This document shows positions 47,018 to 55,435 of a stretch of 64,000 nucleotides of DNA, piece after piece. Source of the stretch: Actinomycetes bacterium (GTDB lineage Bacteria; Actinomycetota; Acidimicrobiia; Acidimicrobiales; RAAP-2); the NCBI GenBank assembly GCA_021848365.1, contig JAJZUS010000001.1, positions 959,517 to 1,023,516 on the forward strand, read 5' to 3'. Below the pieces are notes generated by a model, which did no database searches, was not told the origin of the DNA, and worked only from the letters and a program-made list of their open reading frames with translations. Position numbers and translations under genes: made by a program. How positions within the stretch are numbered: the first letter of the stretch is position 1; each line of letters opens with the position of its first letter.

Positions 47018-48428
47018 CGTACTCGCCGACTTCATCGGCGAGCTGCGCTCGGCCGGTATTCCGGTCTCGACGACCGAGCACCTGGACGCGGTGAGGGCTC
47101 TCGGGGTCATCGACCTCGGAGTGCGGCGGGACCTCCACGACGCCCTCGCGGCCACGCTCGTGAAGAACGGGGACCATCTGGCGGTGTTCGACACGGCGTT
47201 CGAGGTCTTCTTCGCCCTGCGTGACGAGGACGTCGAACCCCCGCGCGACGAGACGGCTCCGCCGCCGAGTCCCCCGGGCGCGGGGTCGGATCCCGGCGAG
47301 GGACGGGGCTCGGGGGCCGGGGGGTCGTCCTCGTTGTCGGCCGAGGAGATCGCCGAGATGCTCTACCGTGCACTCCGCGACGGGGACGCCTCGGGACTGC
47401 GACGGGGAGCGTCGGCCGCGGTCGCCCGTTACGCGGGAATGGAGCCCGGTCGCCCCGTCGGCGGGACCTACTACCTCTACCGGACGTTGCGTCACCTGGA
47501 CCTCGAGTCCCTCGAGCGACGCCTGGTCGGCGAGCAGCCGTCGGGGGAGGACGCGTTGCGAGCCCGCGTCGCGCGCGACGAAGCGCGAGCGCGGATCGAG
47601 CGTCTGAAGCGTGAGGTGGAGCGCGTGATTCGCGAGCGCCTGGTCGAGGATCGGGGGGCGGCCACCCTCGCCAAGTCGGTGCGACGACCTCTGCCCGAGG
47701 ACATCGACGTGATGCACGCCAATCGGGAAGAACTAGCCCAGCTTGAGCGGGCGCTGCGCCCCCTCAGCCGAAAGTTGGCCACTCGGTTGGCCCGGCGGCG
47801 CCGCCGACGTCACCGCGGGCCGGTCGATCTCCGCCGCACGGTGCGCGGATCGCTGTCGACGGGTGGCGTACCGCTCGACCTGCGCTTCAAGCCGCCCCGG
47901 CCGGCCAAGCCCGAGATCATGGTCGTCGCTGACGTCTCGGGCTCGGTGGCCTCGTTCGCGCGCTTCACGCTCCATCTCGTCCACGCGATCTCCACCCAGT
48001 TCTCGAAGGTGCGCAGCTTCGTCTTCGTCGACGGGCTCGATGAGGTCACGTCCTTCTTCGAAGGGGTCGACGACCCTCTCGAGGCCGTCGCCCGCATCAA
48101 CGCCGAGGCGGACGTGGTGGCCTTCGACGGCCACTCGGACTACGGGCGGGCCCTGGGAGACTTCTACGCCCGTTTCGCGCGCGACGTGACGCGTCGCACC
48201 ACGATCCTCATCCTCGGCGACGGGCGCAACAACTATCACCCGTCGCGGGCGGACGTCATCGGGGCGCTGCGGACGCGAGCCCGGGCCGTCTACTGGCTGA
48301 ACCCGGAGCCCACCAGCTACTGGAACAGTGGTGACTCGATCATTGCGGAGTACGCCCCCTACTGCGACCGGGTGGTGGAGTGTCGCACGCTCCGTCAGCT
48401 CGAGGCCTTCGTGGGGACGCTCGAGTGA
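47010..48428 (+). CDS. VWA-domain protein, CoxE-like
   Basis: The 472-residue protein has a helical N-terminal region, a Gly/Ser/Pro-rich linker (about 80-108), a charged helical middle part (184-265) and a C-terminal von Willebrand A domain with a complete MIDAS: DVSGS (Asp308, Ser310, Ser312), then later FDGHSDYG and LGDGRNNY. It is the usual partner of a MoxR ATPase. GTG 47010 overlaps the ATPase gene by eight bases. The role is inferred as an adaptor in an assembly or maturation complex with the MoxR protein. Confidence 0.88.
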   Translation: MLDVLADFIGELRSAGIPVSTTEHLDAVRALGVIDLGVRRDLHDALAATLVKNGDHLAVFDTAFEVFFALRDEDVEPPRDETAPPPSPPGAGSDPGEGRGSGAGGSSSLSAEEIAEMLYRALRDGDASGLRRGASAAVARYAGMEPGRPVGGTYYLYRTLRHLDLESLERRLVGEQPSGEDALRARVARDEARARIERLKREVERVIRERLVEDRGAATLAKSVRRPLPEDIDVMHANREELAQLERALRPLSRKLATRLARRRRRRHRGPVDLRRTVRGSLSTGGVPLDLRFKPPRPAKPEIMVVADVSGSVASFARFTLHLVHAISTQFSKVRSFVFVDGLDEVTSFFEGVDDPLEAVARINAEADVVAFDGHSDYGRALGDFYARFARDVTRRTTILILGDGRNNYHPSRADVIGALRTRARAVYWLNPEPTSYWNSGDSIIAEYAPYCDRVVECRTLRQLEAFVGTLE

Positions 48429-49111
48429 GCCCGGCGATCGAGCCGCCCGAGGGGTTTCGCACGACCGGAGAGCCCCCCCGCGGGACGCGCCTGCTCCTCA
48501 TCCGCCACGGCGAAGCGCACTGCAACGTGAACGGCGTGGTCGGGGGGCCGATCGGGTGCGGCGGCCTGACCCCGCGGGGGCGCGAACAGGCGCTGGCGCT
48601 ACGCGAGCGCCTGGCGAGGTCTCGGGAGCTCGCCGACGCCGCGGCGCTCTACACGTCGATCCTGCCGCGGGCACGCGAGACGGCGGCCCTCATCGCCCCG
48701 GCCCTGCCGCCGAGCGTGCGTCCGCGCGAGGACTGCGACCTCTGCGAACAGCACCCGGGCGAGGCCGACGGCCTGACCTGGGACGAGTTGCTCGCGCGTT
48801 TCGGAGGTCCCGACTGGGACCGTGATCCGACGATGGTCTTCGCTCCGGGGGGAGAGTCGTGGGTCGGCTTCTACGAGCGAGTGCGTCGCACGCTCGACGC
48901 CATCGCGGATCGACACCGAGGGGAACTCGTCGTCCTCGTGGTCCACGGTGGCGTGATCGAGCAGCTCATGAAGGTCGTGCTCGGCTCTTCCGGGAGTGCT
49001 CGCCTCGGACTTCGCACGGAGCACTGCTCGATGACGGAGGTGGAGTTCGACGGAGTGCGGCGACGCCTCCTGCGCTACAACGACCGGGTCCCTCTGGTCG
49101 AGGAGGCGTAG
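48425..49111 (+). CDS. Histidine phosphatase family protein
   Basis: The 228-residue protein has the RHGE catalytic motif (Arg27-His28-Gly29-Glu30) and the second catalytic histidine at His174 in VVHGGVIEQ, with Arg83-containing [10 protein letters not shown] as the phosphate pocket. It belongs to the phosphoglycerate-mutase-like phosphatases; the substrate is unknown. The start overlaps the VWA gene stop (GTGA), so it is the third gene coupled after proA. Its 3' end overlaps the convergent DAHP synthase gene by 37 bases. Confidence 0.88.
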   Translation: MSPAIEPPEGFRTTGEPPRGTRLLLIRHGEAHCNVNGVVGGPIGCGGLTPRGREQALALRERLARSRELADAAALYTSILPRARETAALIAPALPPSVRPREDCDLCEQHPGEADGLTWDELLARFGGPDWDRDPTMVFAPGGESWVGFYERVRRTLDAIADRHRGELVVLVVHGGVIEQLMKVVLGSSGSARLGLRTEHCSMTEVEFDGVRRRLLRYNDRVPLVEEA

Positions 49112-50460
49112 TGCCGAAGGAACTCGGCCACGTGGAACGCGAGGTCGAGGCTCTGAGTGGCGTTTAGTCGTGGGTCGCAGATCGACGTGTAGTTGAGGTC
49201 GAGGTCGTCCTCGTCCAGTCGTGATCCGCCACCGAGGCACTCGGTGACGTCGTCGCCGGTGAGCTCGACGTGGAGTCCGCCGGGCCACGTGCCGAGGGCC
49301 TGGTGGATAGCGAAGAAGCGGCCCGTCTCGGCGAGCACGTCGTCGAAGTGGCGCGTCTTCTGGCCGCCGACCACGCGGAAGGTGTTCCCGTGCATCGGGT
49401 CGCAGGCCCAGATGACCTGGGCGCCGTCGTTTCGCAGGGCGTCGACGAGCGGCGGCAGGGCGTCGTCGATCTTCGACACGCCCATACGAGAGATGAGGGT
49501 GAGCCGTCCGGGGACGTTCTCGGGATTGAGCGCGGCGACGAGTCGCCGCAGATCCTCGACACTGGTGCTCGGGCCGACCTTCAGTCCGAGCGGGTTGCCG
49601 ACGCCCCGCAGGAACTCGACGTGGGCCCCCTCGGGCTGGCGGGTGCGATCACCGATCCACAGCATGTGGGCCGAGCAGTCGTACCAGTCGCCGGTCAGGG
49701 AGTCGCGCCGGGTCAGGGCCTGCTCGTAGGGGAGGATGAGCGCCTCGTGGCTCGTGTAGAACTCGACGCCCTGGAGCGCCGCGTCGTCCTGCAGGTCGAT
49801 GCCGCAGGCGCTCATGAACTGCAGTGCTCGCTCGATCTCGTCGGCGATCATCGCGTAGCGCTTGCCCTCGAGGGAGTTGGCGACGAACTCCTGATTCCAC
49901 GCGTGGACGCGGGAGAGGGCGGCGAATCCTCCGGTGGTGAAGGCTCGTAGGAGGTTGAGCGTCGCCACGCTCTGGTGGTAGGCGGCGAGGAGGCGATCGG
50001 GATCGGGCCGACGGGCCGTGGTCTCGAAGTCGTCCGAGTTCACGATGTGGCCCCGGAAGGATTCGAGCCGCACCCCATCGCGCTCCTCGAAGTCATCGGA
50101 GCGCGGTTTCGCGAACTGACCGGCGATGCGGCCCACCTTCACGACGGGCACGCCTCCCGCGTAGGTGAGGACGACGGCCATCTGGAGGATGACCTTCAAC
50201 TTGTCCCGGATCGCGTCCGCGCTGCCCTCGGCGAAGGACTCGGCGCAGTCACCCGCCTGGAGCAAGAAGGCCTCTCCTCGCGCCACGCTCGCGAGGTGCT
50301 CCTGAAGACGGCGAGCCTCGCCCGCGAAGACGAGGGGAGGCTTCGTCGCCAACTCACCCTCGACTCGGGTCAGGTGCTCGGCGTCCGGCCACCGGGGGCT
50401 CTGCGCGACCGGCCGGGCGCGCCAGGAATCCGGTGACCAATCGAGGAGGGGGGAGGTCAT
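49075..50460 (-). CDS. aroG: 3-deoxy-D-arabino-heptulosonate 7-phosphate synthase, class II
   Basis: The 461-residue enzyme is a type II (plant/mycobacterial) DAHP synthase: QAGDCAESF with the metal-binding Cys, [47 protein letters not shown] and CDPMHGNT. It joins phosphoenolpyruvate and erythrose 4-phosphate at the head of the shikimate pathway. ATG 50460 gives the family length; codons further upstream are shadow in nadD. A TACGCT hexamer six bases upstream suggests a leaderless message. Confidence 0.95.
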   Translation of the reverse strand: MTSPLLDWSPDSWRARPVAQSPRWPDAEHLTRVEGELATKPPLVFAGEARRLQEHLASVARGEAFLLQAGDCAESFAEGSADAIRDKLKVILQMAVVLTYAGGVPVVKVGRIAGQFAKPRSDDFEERDGVRLESFRGHIVNSDDFETTARRPDPDRLLAAYHQSVATLNLLRAFTTGGFAALSRVHAWNQEFVANSLEGKRYAMIADEIERALQFMSACGIDLQDDAALQGVEFYTSHEALILPYEQALTRRDSLTGDWYDCSAHMLWIGDRTRQPEGAHVEFLRGVGNPLGLKVGPSTSVEDLRRLVAALNPENVPGRLTLISRMGVSKIDDALPPLVDALRNDGAQVIWACDPMHGNTFRVVGGQKTRHFDDVLAETGRFFAIHQALGTWPGGLHVELTGDDVTECLGGGSRLDEDDLDLNYTSICDPRLNATQSLDLAFHVAEFLRHYASSTRGTRSL

Positions 50461-50466
50461 CCCTCT

Positions 50467-50472
50467 AGCGTA
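50467..50472 (-). promoter_or_regulatory. Putative -10 box of aroG (leaderless)
   Basis: TACGCT on the minus strand ends 6 bases before ATG 50460. Confidence 0.4.
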
Positions 50473-50502
50473 GGGGCCTGCCCTCGGGACGGGCAATCGG
50501 CC

Positions 50503-50508
50503 TACAGT
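50503..50508 (+). promoter_or_regulatory. Putative -10 box of nadD (leaderless)
   Basis: TACAGT ends 7 bases before GTG 50516. Together with the aroG hexamer it makes a 55-base divergent promoter region. Confidence 0.4.
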
Positions 50509-50515
50509 TGTCGCC

Positions 50516-51085
50516 GTGAGCGTGCGGCGCCTCGGGCTCTTCGGGGGAACCTTCGACCCCCCGCACTTCGGCCACGTGGCGGCCCTGCGGGCAGCGGCGC
50601 GGACGCACCGGTTCAACGTCATCGAGGTGACGGTCGCCGGCGATCCCTATCAGAAGCGAGCTCGCGGGGCGGTACGGCCGGCCGCCGTGCGACTCGCGAT
50701 GGCGAGGACGGCCTTCGAAGGGCTCGACCTGGTGCGGGTGAGCGATCGCGAGATTCGTCGAACGGGGCCCTCGTACACGATCGACACCGTTCGCGAGCTC
50801 CTGGAAGAGGTCGACGAGGTCGACCTCATCATCGGGGCGGACCTGGTCGACCAGATCGACGGCTGGCACGAGGCGGCGGCCCTCCGGCGCCTCGTGCGGG
50901 TGGGGGTCGTACCCCGCCCCGGGGCCGCCACGAGGTTGCCCGACGGGTGGGTGGCCTACGAGATCGCCATGGAGCCGGTCGACCTGTCATCCACCTTCAT
51001 CAGGAGCGACGTCGAGGACGACGGTGATCTCGGCCAGTACGTACCCGCCGACGTGATACCGATCTACCAGGGGTCGCAGGAGTAA
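50516..51085 (+). CDS. nadD: Nicotinate-nucleotide adenylyltransferase
   Basis: The 189-residue protein has the nucleotidyltransferase motif [11 protein letters not shown] (residues 10-20) and the C-terminal SSTFIRS motif. It converts nicotinate mononucleotide to deamido-NAD in NAD synthesis. The GTG start lies 7 bases after a TACAGT hexamer. It is followed by a small membrane protein gene and rsfS, the usual nadD-rsfS neighbourhood. Confidence 0.94.
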   Translation: MSVRRLGLFGGTFDPPHFGHVAALRAAARTHRFNVIEVTVAGDPYQKRARGAVRPAAVRLAMARTAFEGLDLVRVSDREIRRTGPSYTIDTVRELLEEVDEVDLIIGADLVDQIDGWHEAAALRRLVRVGVVPRPGAATRLPDGWVAYEIAMEPVDLSSTFIRSDVEDDGDLGQYVPADVIPIYQGSQE

Positions 51086-51097
51086 GGTGGGGCCGTC

Positions 51098-51277
51098 ATG
51101 GCGGTACGGAACTTCGACGTCACCAGCCCGCGCGGGGCCGCCTTCGTGCCCCTCGCGCCGGCGCCGCGACCCCGTCGCGAGCGTCGCCGGGCGCGGCAGC
51201 GCTGGATGGTGCTGGGAGCCGTGGCCCTGGTGATCCCGTTCGGAGCAGCCCTGGTCGTCCTCGGGGTGGCCCACTGA
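51098..51277 (+). CDS. Small membrane protein between nadD and rsfS
   Basis: A 59-codon frame begins at ATG 51098, 12 bases after nadD, with an AAGGTGG Shine-Dalgarno 8 bases upstream, and ends at TGA 51277, 8 bases before rsfS. The product has a polar N-terminal part, a dense Arg cluster (about residues 24-35) and one strong hydrophobic helix (about 37-58, MVLGAVALVIPFGAALVV) ending in GVAH. This fits a tail-anchored, type II-like protein with Arg on the cytoplasmic side. Its position is like that of LytR/CpsA-Psr or other small ORFs between these genes in Actinobacteria, but I do not recognise a family. It is supported by spacing, Shine-Dalgarno and membrane topology only. Confidence 0.65.
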   Translation: MAVRNFDVTSPRGAAFVPLAPAPRPRRERRRARQRWMVLGAVALVIPFGAALVVLGVAH

Positions 51278-51285
51278 GCGAGTCC

Positions 51286-51669
51286 GTGAGCGACCGGGAG
51301 ATCCGGGCCTTCGCCCCCGAGCTCCACGCCATCATCGAGGCCGCCCTTGAGGGGGCGGCCGAGAAGTTGGCGCGCGAGCCCGTGGTGCTCGACCTGCGTG
51401 AACTCGTGGACTCCTTCGACGCTTTGATCGTGACCTCGGGTGGAACGGATCGGCAGGTGCGCGCGATCGCCGAGGAGATCGAGGAGTCGGTCACTCGCGC
51501 CACGGGCATCCGGCCGCTACGCGTCGAGGGGATGCGGGAGGGCGAGTGGGTGGCCCTCGACTACGGCGACCTCATCGTGCACGTGTTCGACGACGCCGCC
51601 CGTGAGTACTACGACCTCGAGCACCTGTGGCGCGCCGCGCCCGCCCGCCGCGTCGAGGTTCGTCGTTAG
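51286..51669 (+). CDS. rsfS: Ribosome silencing factor RsfS
   Basis: The 127-residue protein has the RsfS/Iojap pattern: VVLDLRELVDSFDALIVTSGGTDRQVRAIAEEIEE, then GEWVALDYGDLIVHVFDDAAREYYDLEHLW. It binds L14 on the 50S subunit and blocks subunit joining in starvation. GTG 51286 gives the normal length. It overlaps the convergent lipoprotein gene by four bases. Confidence 0.94.
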   Translation: MSDREIRAFAPELHAIIEAALEGAAEKLAREPVVLDLRELVDSFDALIVTSGGTDRQVRAIAEEIEESVTRATGIRPLRVEGMREGEWVALDYGDLIVHVFDDAAREYYDLEHLWRAAPARRVEVRR

Positions 51670-52244
51670 CCGTTGAGTAGGGGGCGGTACTCCGCCTCGC
51701 TGGCGATGGTGGTGAGGCCGCCGCGGGGCGTGGGGAAACGCTCGGGAGTTCCGGCGGCCTCGATCTCGATCCCGCGGGTCGCCCCGACCGCGGCCGCGGT
51801 GTAGACGAGCTGACCGATGGCCATGACCAACTGGGGTCGCGGGATGCTCGAGAGGGGACGGGGGACGGCGATGACGCCGATGCCGTGGATCACCGACGCC
51901 TGCTCGATCACTACGTTCTCGGGTATCGCCGAGGTGTAGCCGGTTCCCGTCTCGATCGCGGTCGGGCCGAGGATGAGCTCGCGCAGGACCGAGAGCAGGG
52001 TTGGGGGAGCCGGGACGATGCGGCTCGACGGAGCGAGGTGGCCCGTCGCGTCGACGATGTACACGGGCTGAGTGATGAAGGTGACTCGGCCGTTGTCGGT
52101 CCCCGGGATGGACTTGCCGAGCAGCCCGAAGGGAACCGTGCGGGGGTTGATGGTCTCGGGCCCCGGGGCGACCGGCACCAGGGTGCAGGCCGAAAGGCCG
52201 AGGGAGGCCGTCACGATCGCGAGGAGGGTGAGGGCACGACGCAT
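51666..52244 (-). CDS. GerMN-domain lipoprotein (LpqB-like, short)
   Basis: The 192-residue protein has a lipoprotein signal peptide with lipobox LSAC (Cys20) and a GerMN-like domain after it (LLSVLRELILGPTAIETGTGYTSAIP, VYTAAAVGATRGIEIEAAG). It overlaps the stop of the histidine kinase gene by one base, the position of lpqB behind mtrAB in Actinobacteria. LpqB is about 580 residues with a beta-propeller; this protein lacks the propeller. A role as external accessory of the kinase is inference. Confidence 0.85.
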   Translation of the reverse strand: MRRALTLLAIVTASLGLSACTLVPVAPGPETINPRTVPFGLLGKSIPGTDNGRVTFITQPVYIVDATGHLAPSSRIVPAPPTLLSVLRELILGPTAIETGTGYTSAIPENVVIEQASVIHGIGVIAVPRPLSSIPRPQLVMAIGQLVYTAAAVGATRGIEIEAAGTPERFPTPRGGLTTIASEAEYRPLLNG

Positions 52245-53653
52245 CAGGCCTCCTCCAGGGTCGACGCCGCGTCGAGGCTGATGGGCAGCGTGAGGACCAG
52301 CCGGGCGCCCCCCTCGGGGCTCGACTCGGCCCGGATAGCGCCCCCGAAGGACGACACGTGATCGCGAACGAGAGCGAGCCCGAGGCCCGTGCCCCGCGCC
52401 ATGCCGCGATCGTGGGCGGCGCGACCGCGGAAGAAGCGCTCGAAGACGCGCTCGCGCTCGTCCGAGGGGATACCGGGCCCGTCGTCGTCGACGGCTACGA
52501 CCAGGGTGTCGCCGTCACGGCTGACCCGGATCGCGACCACCCCGTTCGCGTAGCGCTCCGCGTTGGAGACCAGGTTCGCCATCACGCGCTCGAAGCGGCG
52601 CCGGTCCACCCTGACGCGGAGCCCCTCCACCTCGGGAGCGACGTCGAGCGGGGGAGAGGTGCGTCCCAGGCGACGGGCGGCGCTGCGGGCGGCGTGGCGC
52701 ACCAGGTCGGCCGCCGTCACGGTCTCGAAGACGTGGGGCGTCGCTCCGGCGTCGCCCCGTGCCATCTCGAGCAGGTCATCGACGAGCGACTGGAAGATCG
52801 CGAGGTCCGCGTTGAGGAGGTCGAGGCTGGCGCGTCCCGCGGGTGACAGTTCGTCACGGTGCTGCTGGAGAACCGCGGCCGTCGTGGTGAGCGTCGTGAG
52901 GGGGCTGCGCAACTCGTGGCTGACGTCGCTCGCGAAGCGCGCGTCGCGCTCCATTCGATCGACGAGTCGACTCACCATCGTGTTGAACGACTCGGTCAAC
53001 TGCTGGACCTCCTCGTCGGCCTGGGAGACGGCGACGCGCGTGTTGAGCTCGCCGTTCGCCACGGCCGCCGCGGCGGTGGAGACGCGCTGGAGGGGGCGAA
53101 TCGTGCGGCGGCTCACCCAGAGACCGCCACCGACGCCGATGAGTGCGGTGGCGAGGGCCCCGAGCCCGAGGACCGCGACCAGGGTCCCGAGGGTCGATTC
53201 GAGGTGGTGAAGGTGAAAGACCTCGAAGACCTGGGTCTCGACGGCGGGAATGGGGATCCCGACGATGTAGAAGAGCTGGTGGCCCACGGCCACGGTCTGC
53301 TGGATCACGCGGCCCCGGTCGACGAGGGAGATGATGTTCTGGGGCACGTCGCCGGTCGCGGCGCCGGGGCTCTTCGACAGCCACTGGTGATGGGTGTGGA
53401 CCAGGACCGCGGAGTTCGTCGCCTGTTCGATCGACGAGAGCTGGTTCGCGAGACTCGGCGGGGAGGTGTAGAGGGTGTAGCGGATGATCGCCGCGTCGGC
53501 AAAGCTCTGGCGCAGGTCGGTCTGCTGCTGGCTGTTGACGAGAACGCGCCGCACGCCGATGAACGTGAGGACGGCGAAGACCGAGCTCAGCACGAGGGCG
53601 CCGAGCCCGAAGGTCGCGAGGAGCCGTAGCCGGAGGCTGCGGCGAGCCATCAC
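52244..53653 (-). CDS. Sensor histidine kinase, MtrB-like
   Basis: The 469-residue protein has two membrane helices (about 8-30 and 150-172) around an extracytoplasmic domain of about 120 residues. A HAMP domain follows (RRTIRPLQRV, AAVANGELNTRV), then DHp with the phosphorylated His246 in DVSHELRSPLT, and a HATPase domain (NLVSNAERYANG, VDDDGPGIP, GTGLGLALV). Its start overlaps the response-regulator stop (ATGA) and the order regulator-kinase-lipoprotein matches mtrA-mtrB-lpqB. The signal sensed is unknown; MtrB in other species couples to cell division and envelope state. Confidence 0.9.
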   Translation of the reverse strand: MMARRSLRLRLLATFGLGALVLSSVFAVLTFIGVRRVLVNSQQQTDLRQSFADAAIIRYTLYTSPPSLANQLSSIEQATNSAVLVHTHHQWLSKSPGAATGDVPQNIISLVDRGRVIQQTVAVGHQLFYIVGIPIPAVETQVFEVFHLHHLESTLGTLVAVLGLGALATALIGVGGGLWVSRRTIRPLQRVSTAAAAVANGELNTRVAVSQADEEVQQLTESFNTMVSRLVDRMERDARFASDVSHELRSPLTTLTTTAAVLQQHRDELSPAGRASLDLLNADLAIFQSLVDDLLEMARGDAGATPHVFETVTAADLVRHAARSAARRLGRTSPPLDVAPEVEGLRVRVDRRRFERVMANLVSNAERYANGVVAIRVSRDGDTLVVAVDDDGPGIPSDERERVFERFFRGRAAHDRGMARGTGLGLALVRDHVSSFGGAIRAESSPEGGARLVLTLPISLDAASTLEEA

Positions 53654-54324
53654 AGGACCAGCTTGTAGCCGGCGCCCCGCACCGTCACCAGGAAGGTGGG
53701 GTTGCTCGCGTCCGGCTCGATCTTCGTGCGCAGGCGCCGAATGTGGACATCGACTAGTCGGCTGTCACCGAAGTAGTCGTAGCCCCAGACGCGCTCGAGG
53801 AGGTCTTCTCGCGAGAGGACGCGCCCGCTGACCGACGCGAGATCGACGAGGATGCGGAACTCGGTCGAGGTCAGGTGCAGTTCGGTGCCATCGTCGTGAC
53901 GGACCACCCCCTCGTCAGGAATGACCTGCAGCGATCCGAGCTTGAAGGCGTGCGTCGCCTTGTCGGGTCGGCGACGGAGGTGGGCGCGTACCCGTGCGAG
54001 TAGCTCCTCGGGGACGAAGGGCTTGGTCACGTAGTCGTCGGCACCCGACTCAAGGCCGAGGATCACGTCGGCCGTCTCGTCGCGGGCCGACACGATGACG
54101 AGGGGAATATCGCTCCGTCGGCGCAGCGCCTGGCACGTCTCGAATCCCGTCATGCCGGGAAGCATGACGTCGACGATCGCCACGTCACTCGACATGCGCT
54201 CGAAGAGGGCCAGCCCGACTTCACCGCTCGGGGCGTCGTCGACGGCGAAACCCTCGCCTTCGAACATGAGTCGAAGGGCGGCGCGGATGTGGTCGTCGTC
54301 CTCGACGATCAGGATGCGAGGCAT
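53650..54324 (-). CDS. mtrA: OmpR-family response regulator, MtrA-like
   Basis: The 224-residue protein has a receiver domain with Asp9/Asp10, phosphoacceptor Asp52, Ser79 and Lys101, joined to a winged-helix domain ending VHIRRLRTKIEPD and VRGAGYKLVL. GLESGADDYVTKPF is close to MtrA. ATG 54324 has an AAGGAG Shine-Dalgarno eight bases upstream; the longer frame is shadow. A -10-like TAGGCT on this strand overlaps that of divergent xerC. The MtrA name rests on sequence resemblance plus the kinase and lipoprotein neighbours. Confidence 0.87.
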   Translation of the reverse strand: MPRILIVEDDDHIRAALRLMFEGEGFAVDDAPSGEVGLALFERMSSDVAIVDVMLPGMTGFETCQALRRRSDIPLVIVSARDETADVILGLESGADDYVTKPFVPEELLARVRAHLRRRPDKATHAFKLGSLQVIPDEGVVRHDDGTELHLTSTEFRILVDLASVSGRVLSREDLLERVWGYDYFGDSRLVDVHIRRLRTKIEPDASNPTFLVTVRGAGYKLVL

Positions 54325-54387
54325 CCGAGTACTCCTTCGGGTCCGGGCCCGGGCGCCGACGTCCCTCGGTCGCGCGGGGCGTCTCGG

Positions 54388-54396
54388 TAGCCTAGG
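54388..54396. promoter_or_regulatory. Shared bidirectional -10 element of xerC and mtrA
   Basis: The sequence TAGCCTAGG contains TAGCCT on the plus strand (54388-54393) and TAGGCT on the minus strand (54389-54394), almost fully overlapping. The first ends 7 bases before xerC GTG 54401, as in leaderless genes. The second would give mtrA a leader of about 58 bases. Both fit the TAnnnT pattern. Confidence 0.45.
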
Positions 54397-54400
54397 CCAG

Positions 54401-55315
54401 GTGAGGGGCGCCGACGAGCCCAACCGGGTCCAGGCCGCGGGGCGATGGGACCTGTCGACGTTCGCGACGGCCCTGCGCGCCGCCGACCGTGCGGCTCCCA
54501 CGCGCCGGGCCTATCAGGGCGACGTACGGGCGTTCGTCGCGTGGGCTGAGGAGCGGGGTCGGAGGGCTCCGAGCGAGGTCACCCTGCGAGACCTGCGCGC
54601 TTACCTGAGCGAGCGTGCGGGTCGGGGCGACGCGCGCGCCACGGTGGCGAGGATTCGCGCGTCGCTGCGGGCCTACTTCCGCTGGCTCGCCGAACGCGGA
54701 CGAGTCGACGTCGACCCCTCCTCTCGCCTGGCGGCACCCCGAGTGGTTCCGACCCTCCCGGACCTGGTCGTGCGGGAGCAGCTCGACCGACTGCTCGACG
54801 AGGACTGGGGCGACGACGAGTGGGCCCTGCGTGACCGGGCGATCTGCGAAGTCCTCTACGGGGCGGGACTTCGGGTGTCGGAGCTGTGCGATCTCGACCG
54901 CGACGGCGTCGACTGGTCTCAGGGGCGGCTGCGCGTCCGGGGCAAGGGCGACAAGGAGAGGATCGTCCCGCTCCACGAGCGGGGCCTGACCGCGGTCCGG
55001 ACCTGGCTCGAGGAAGGGCGCGAGGAGGTGGCCGGCCCCGAGAGCCCACGCGACGCGCTCTTTCTCAATCGCCGTGGACGGCGCCTCGGACCCCGGGACG
55101 TGCGCCGCATGCTCGACCAGCGGGTCGCGCGGGGCCACGTTCACCCCCACGCCCTGCGTCACACGTTCGCGACCCACCTGGTGGAGGGGGGAGCCGATCT
55201 GCGGATCGTTCAGGAGCTCCTCGGTCACGAGAGCCTCACGACGACCCAGATCTACACGCACGTCTCGAAGTCGCGACTGCGCAACGTCCATCGCTCGACT
55301 CATCCCCGAGGCTGA
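54401..55315 (+). CDS. xerC: Tyrosine recombinase XerC
   Basis: The 304-residue protein has an N-terminal SAM-like domain and a catalytic domain with Arg158 (GAGLRVSEL), Lys182 (GKGDKER), His250 and Arg253 (HPHALRHTF), His276 (LLGHESL) and nucleophile Tyr285 (TQIYTHV). It resolves chromosome dimers at dif with XerD. Length, position beside rpsB and lack of phage genes mark it as chromosomal XerC and not an integrase. GTG 54401 is favoured over upstream in-frame codons. Confidence 0.93.
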   Translation: MRGADEPNRVQAAGRWDLSTFATALRAADRAAPTRRAYQGDVRAFVAWAEERGRRAPSEVTLRDLRAYLSERAGRGDARATVARIRASLRAYFRWLAERGRVDVDPSSRLAAPRVVPTLPDLVVREQLDRLLDEDWGDDEWALRDRAICEVLYGAGLRVSELCDLDRDGVDWSQGRLRVRGKGDKERIVPLHERGLTAVRTWLEEGREEVAGPESPRDALFLNRRGRRLGPRDVRRMLDQRVARGHVHPHALRHTFATHLVEGGADLRIVQELLGHESLTTTQIYTHVSKSRLRNVHRSTHPRG

Positions 55316-55321
55316 CTCGGC

Positions 55322-55354
55322 TAGCATGGTCGGGCCCTCCCACGGTGGGAGGGC
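55322..55354 (+). promoter_or_regulatory. Putative rpsB promoter and leader hairpin
   Basis: TAGCAT at 55322-55327 fits the -10 pattern. Starting about 7 bases later is a perfect nine-pair hairpin (55334-55342 with 55346-55354, three-base loop), which would be at the very 5' end of a leader of about 100 bases before rpsB. It may stabilise the mRNA or serve S2 autoregulation. Both are inference. Confidence 0.4.
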
Positions 55355-55435
55355 GCTGAGTTCGCCTCGGATTTCCGTGCGGTCGCCCCTCGGGGCGCGC
55401 TCCGGGGTGTGCGGAACCGAACGGAAGGAAGAGTC

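Noticed and set aside
54401-55315. Tyrosine recombinase as a sign of a mobile element
   Set aside because: Length, motifs and the rpsB neighbourhood fit chromosomal xerC; no att repeats, phage genes or composition shift are visible.
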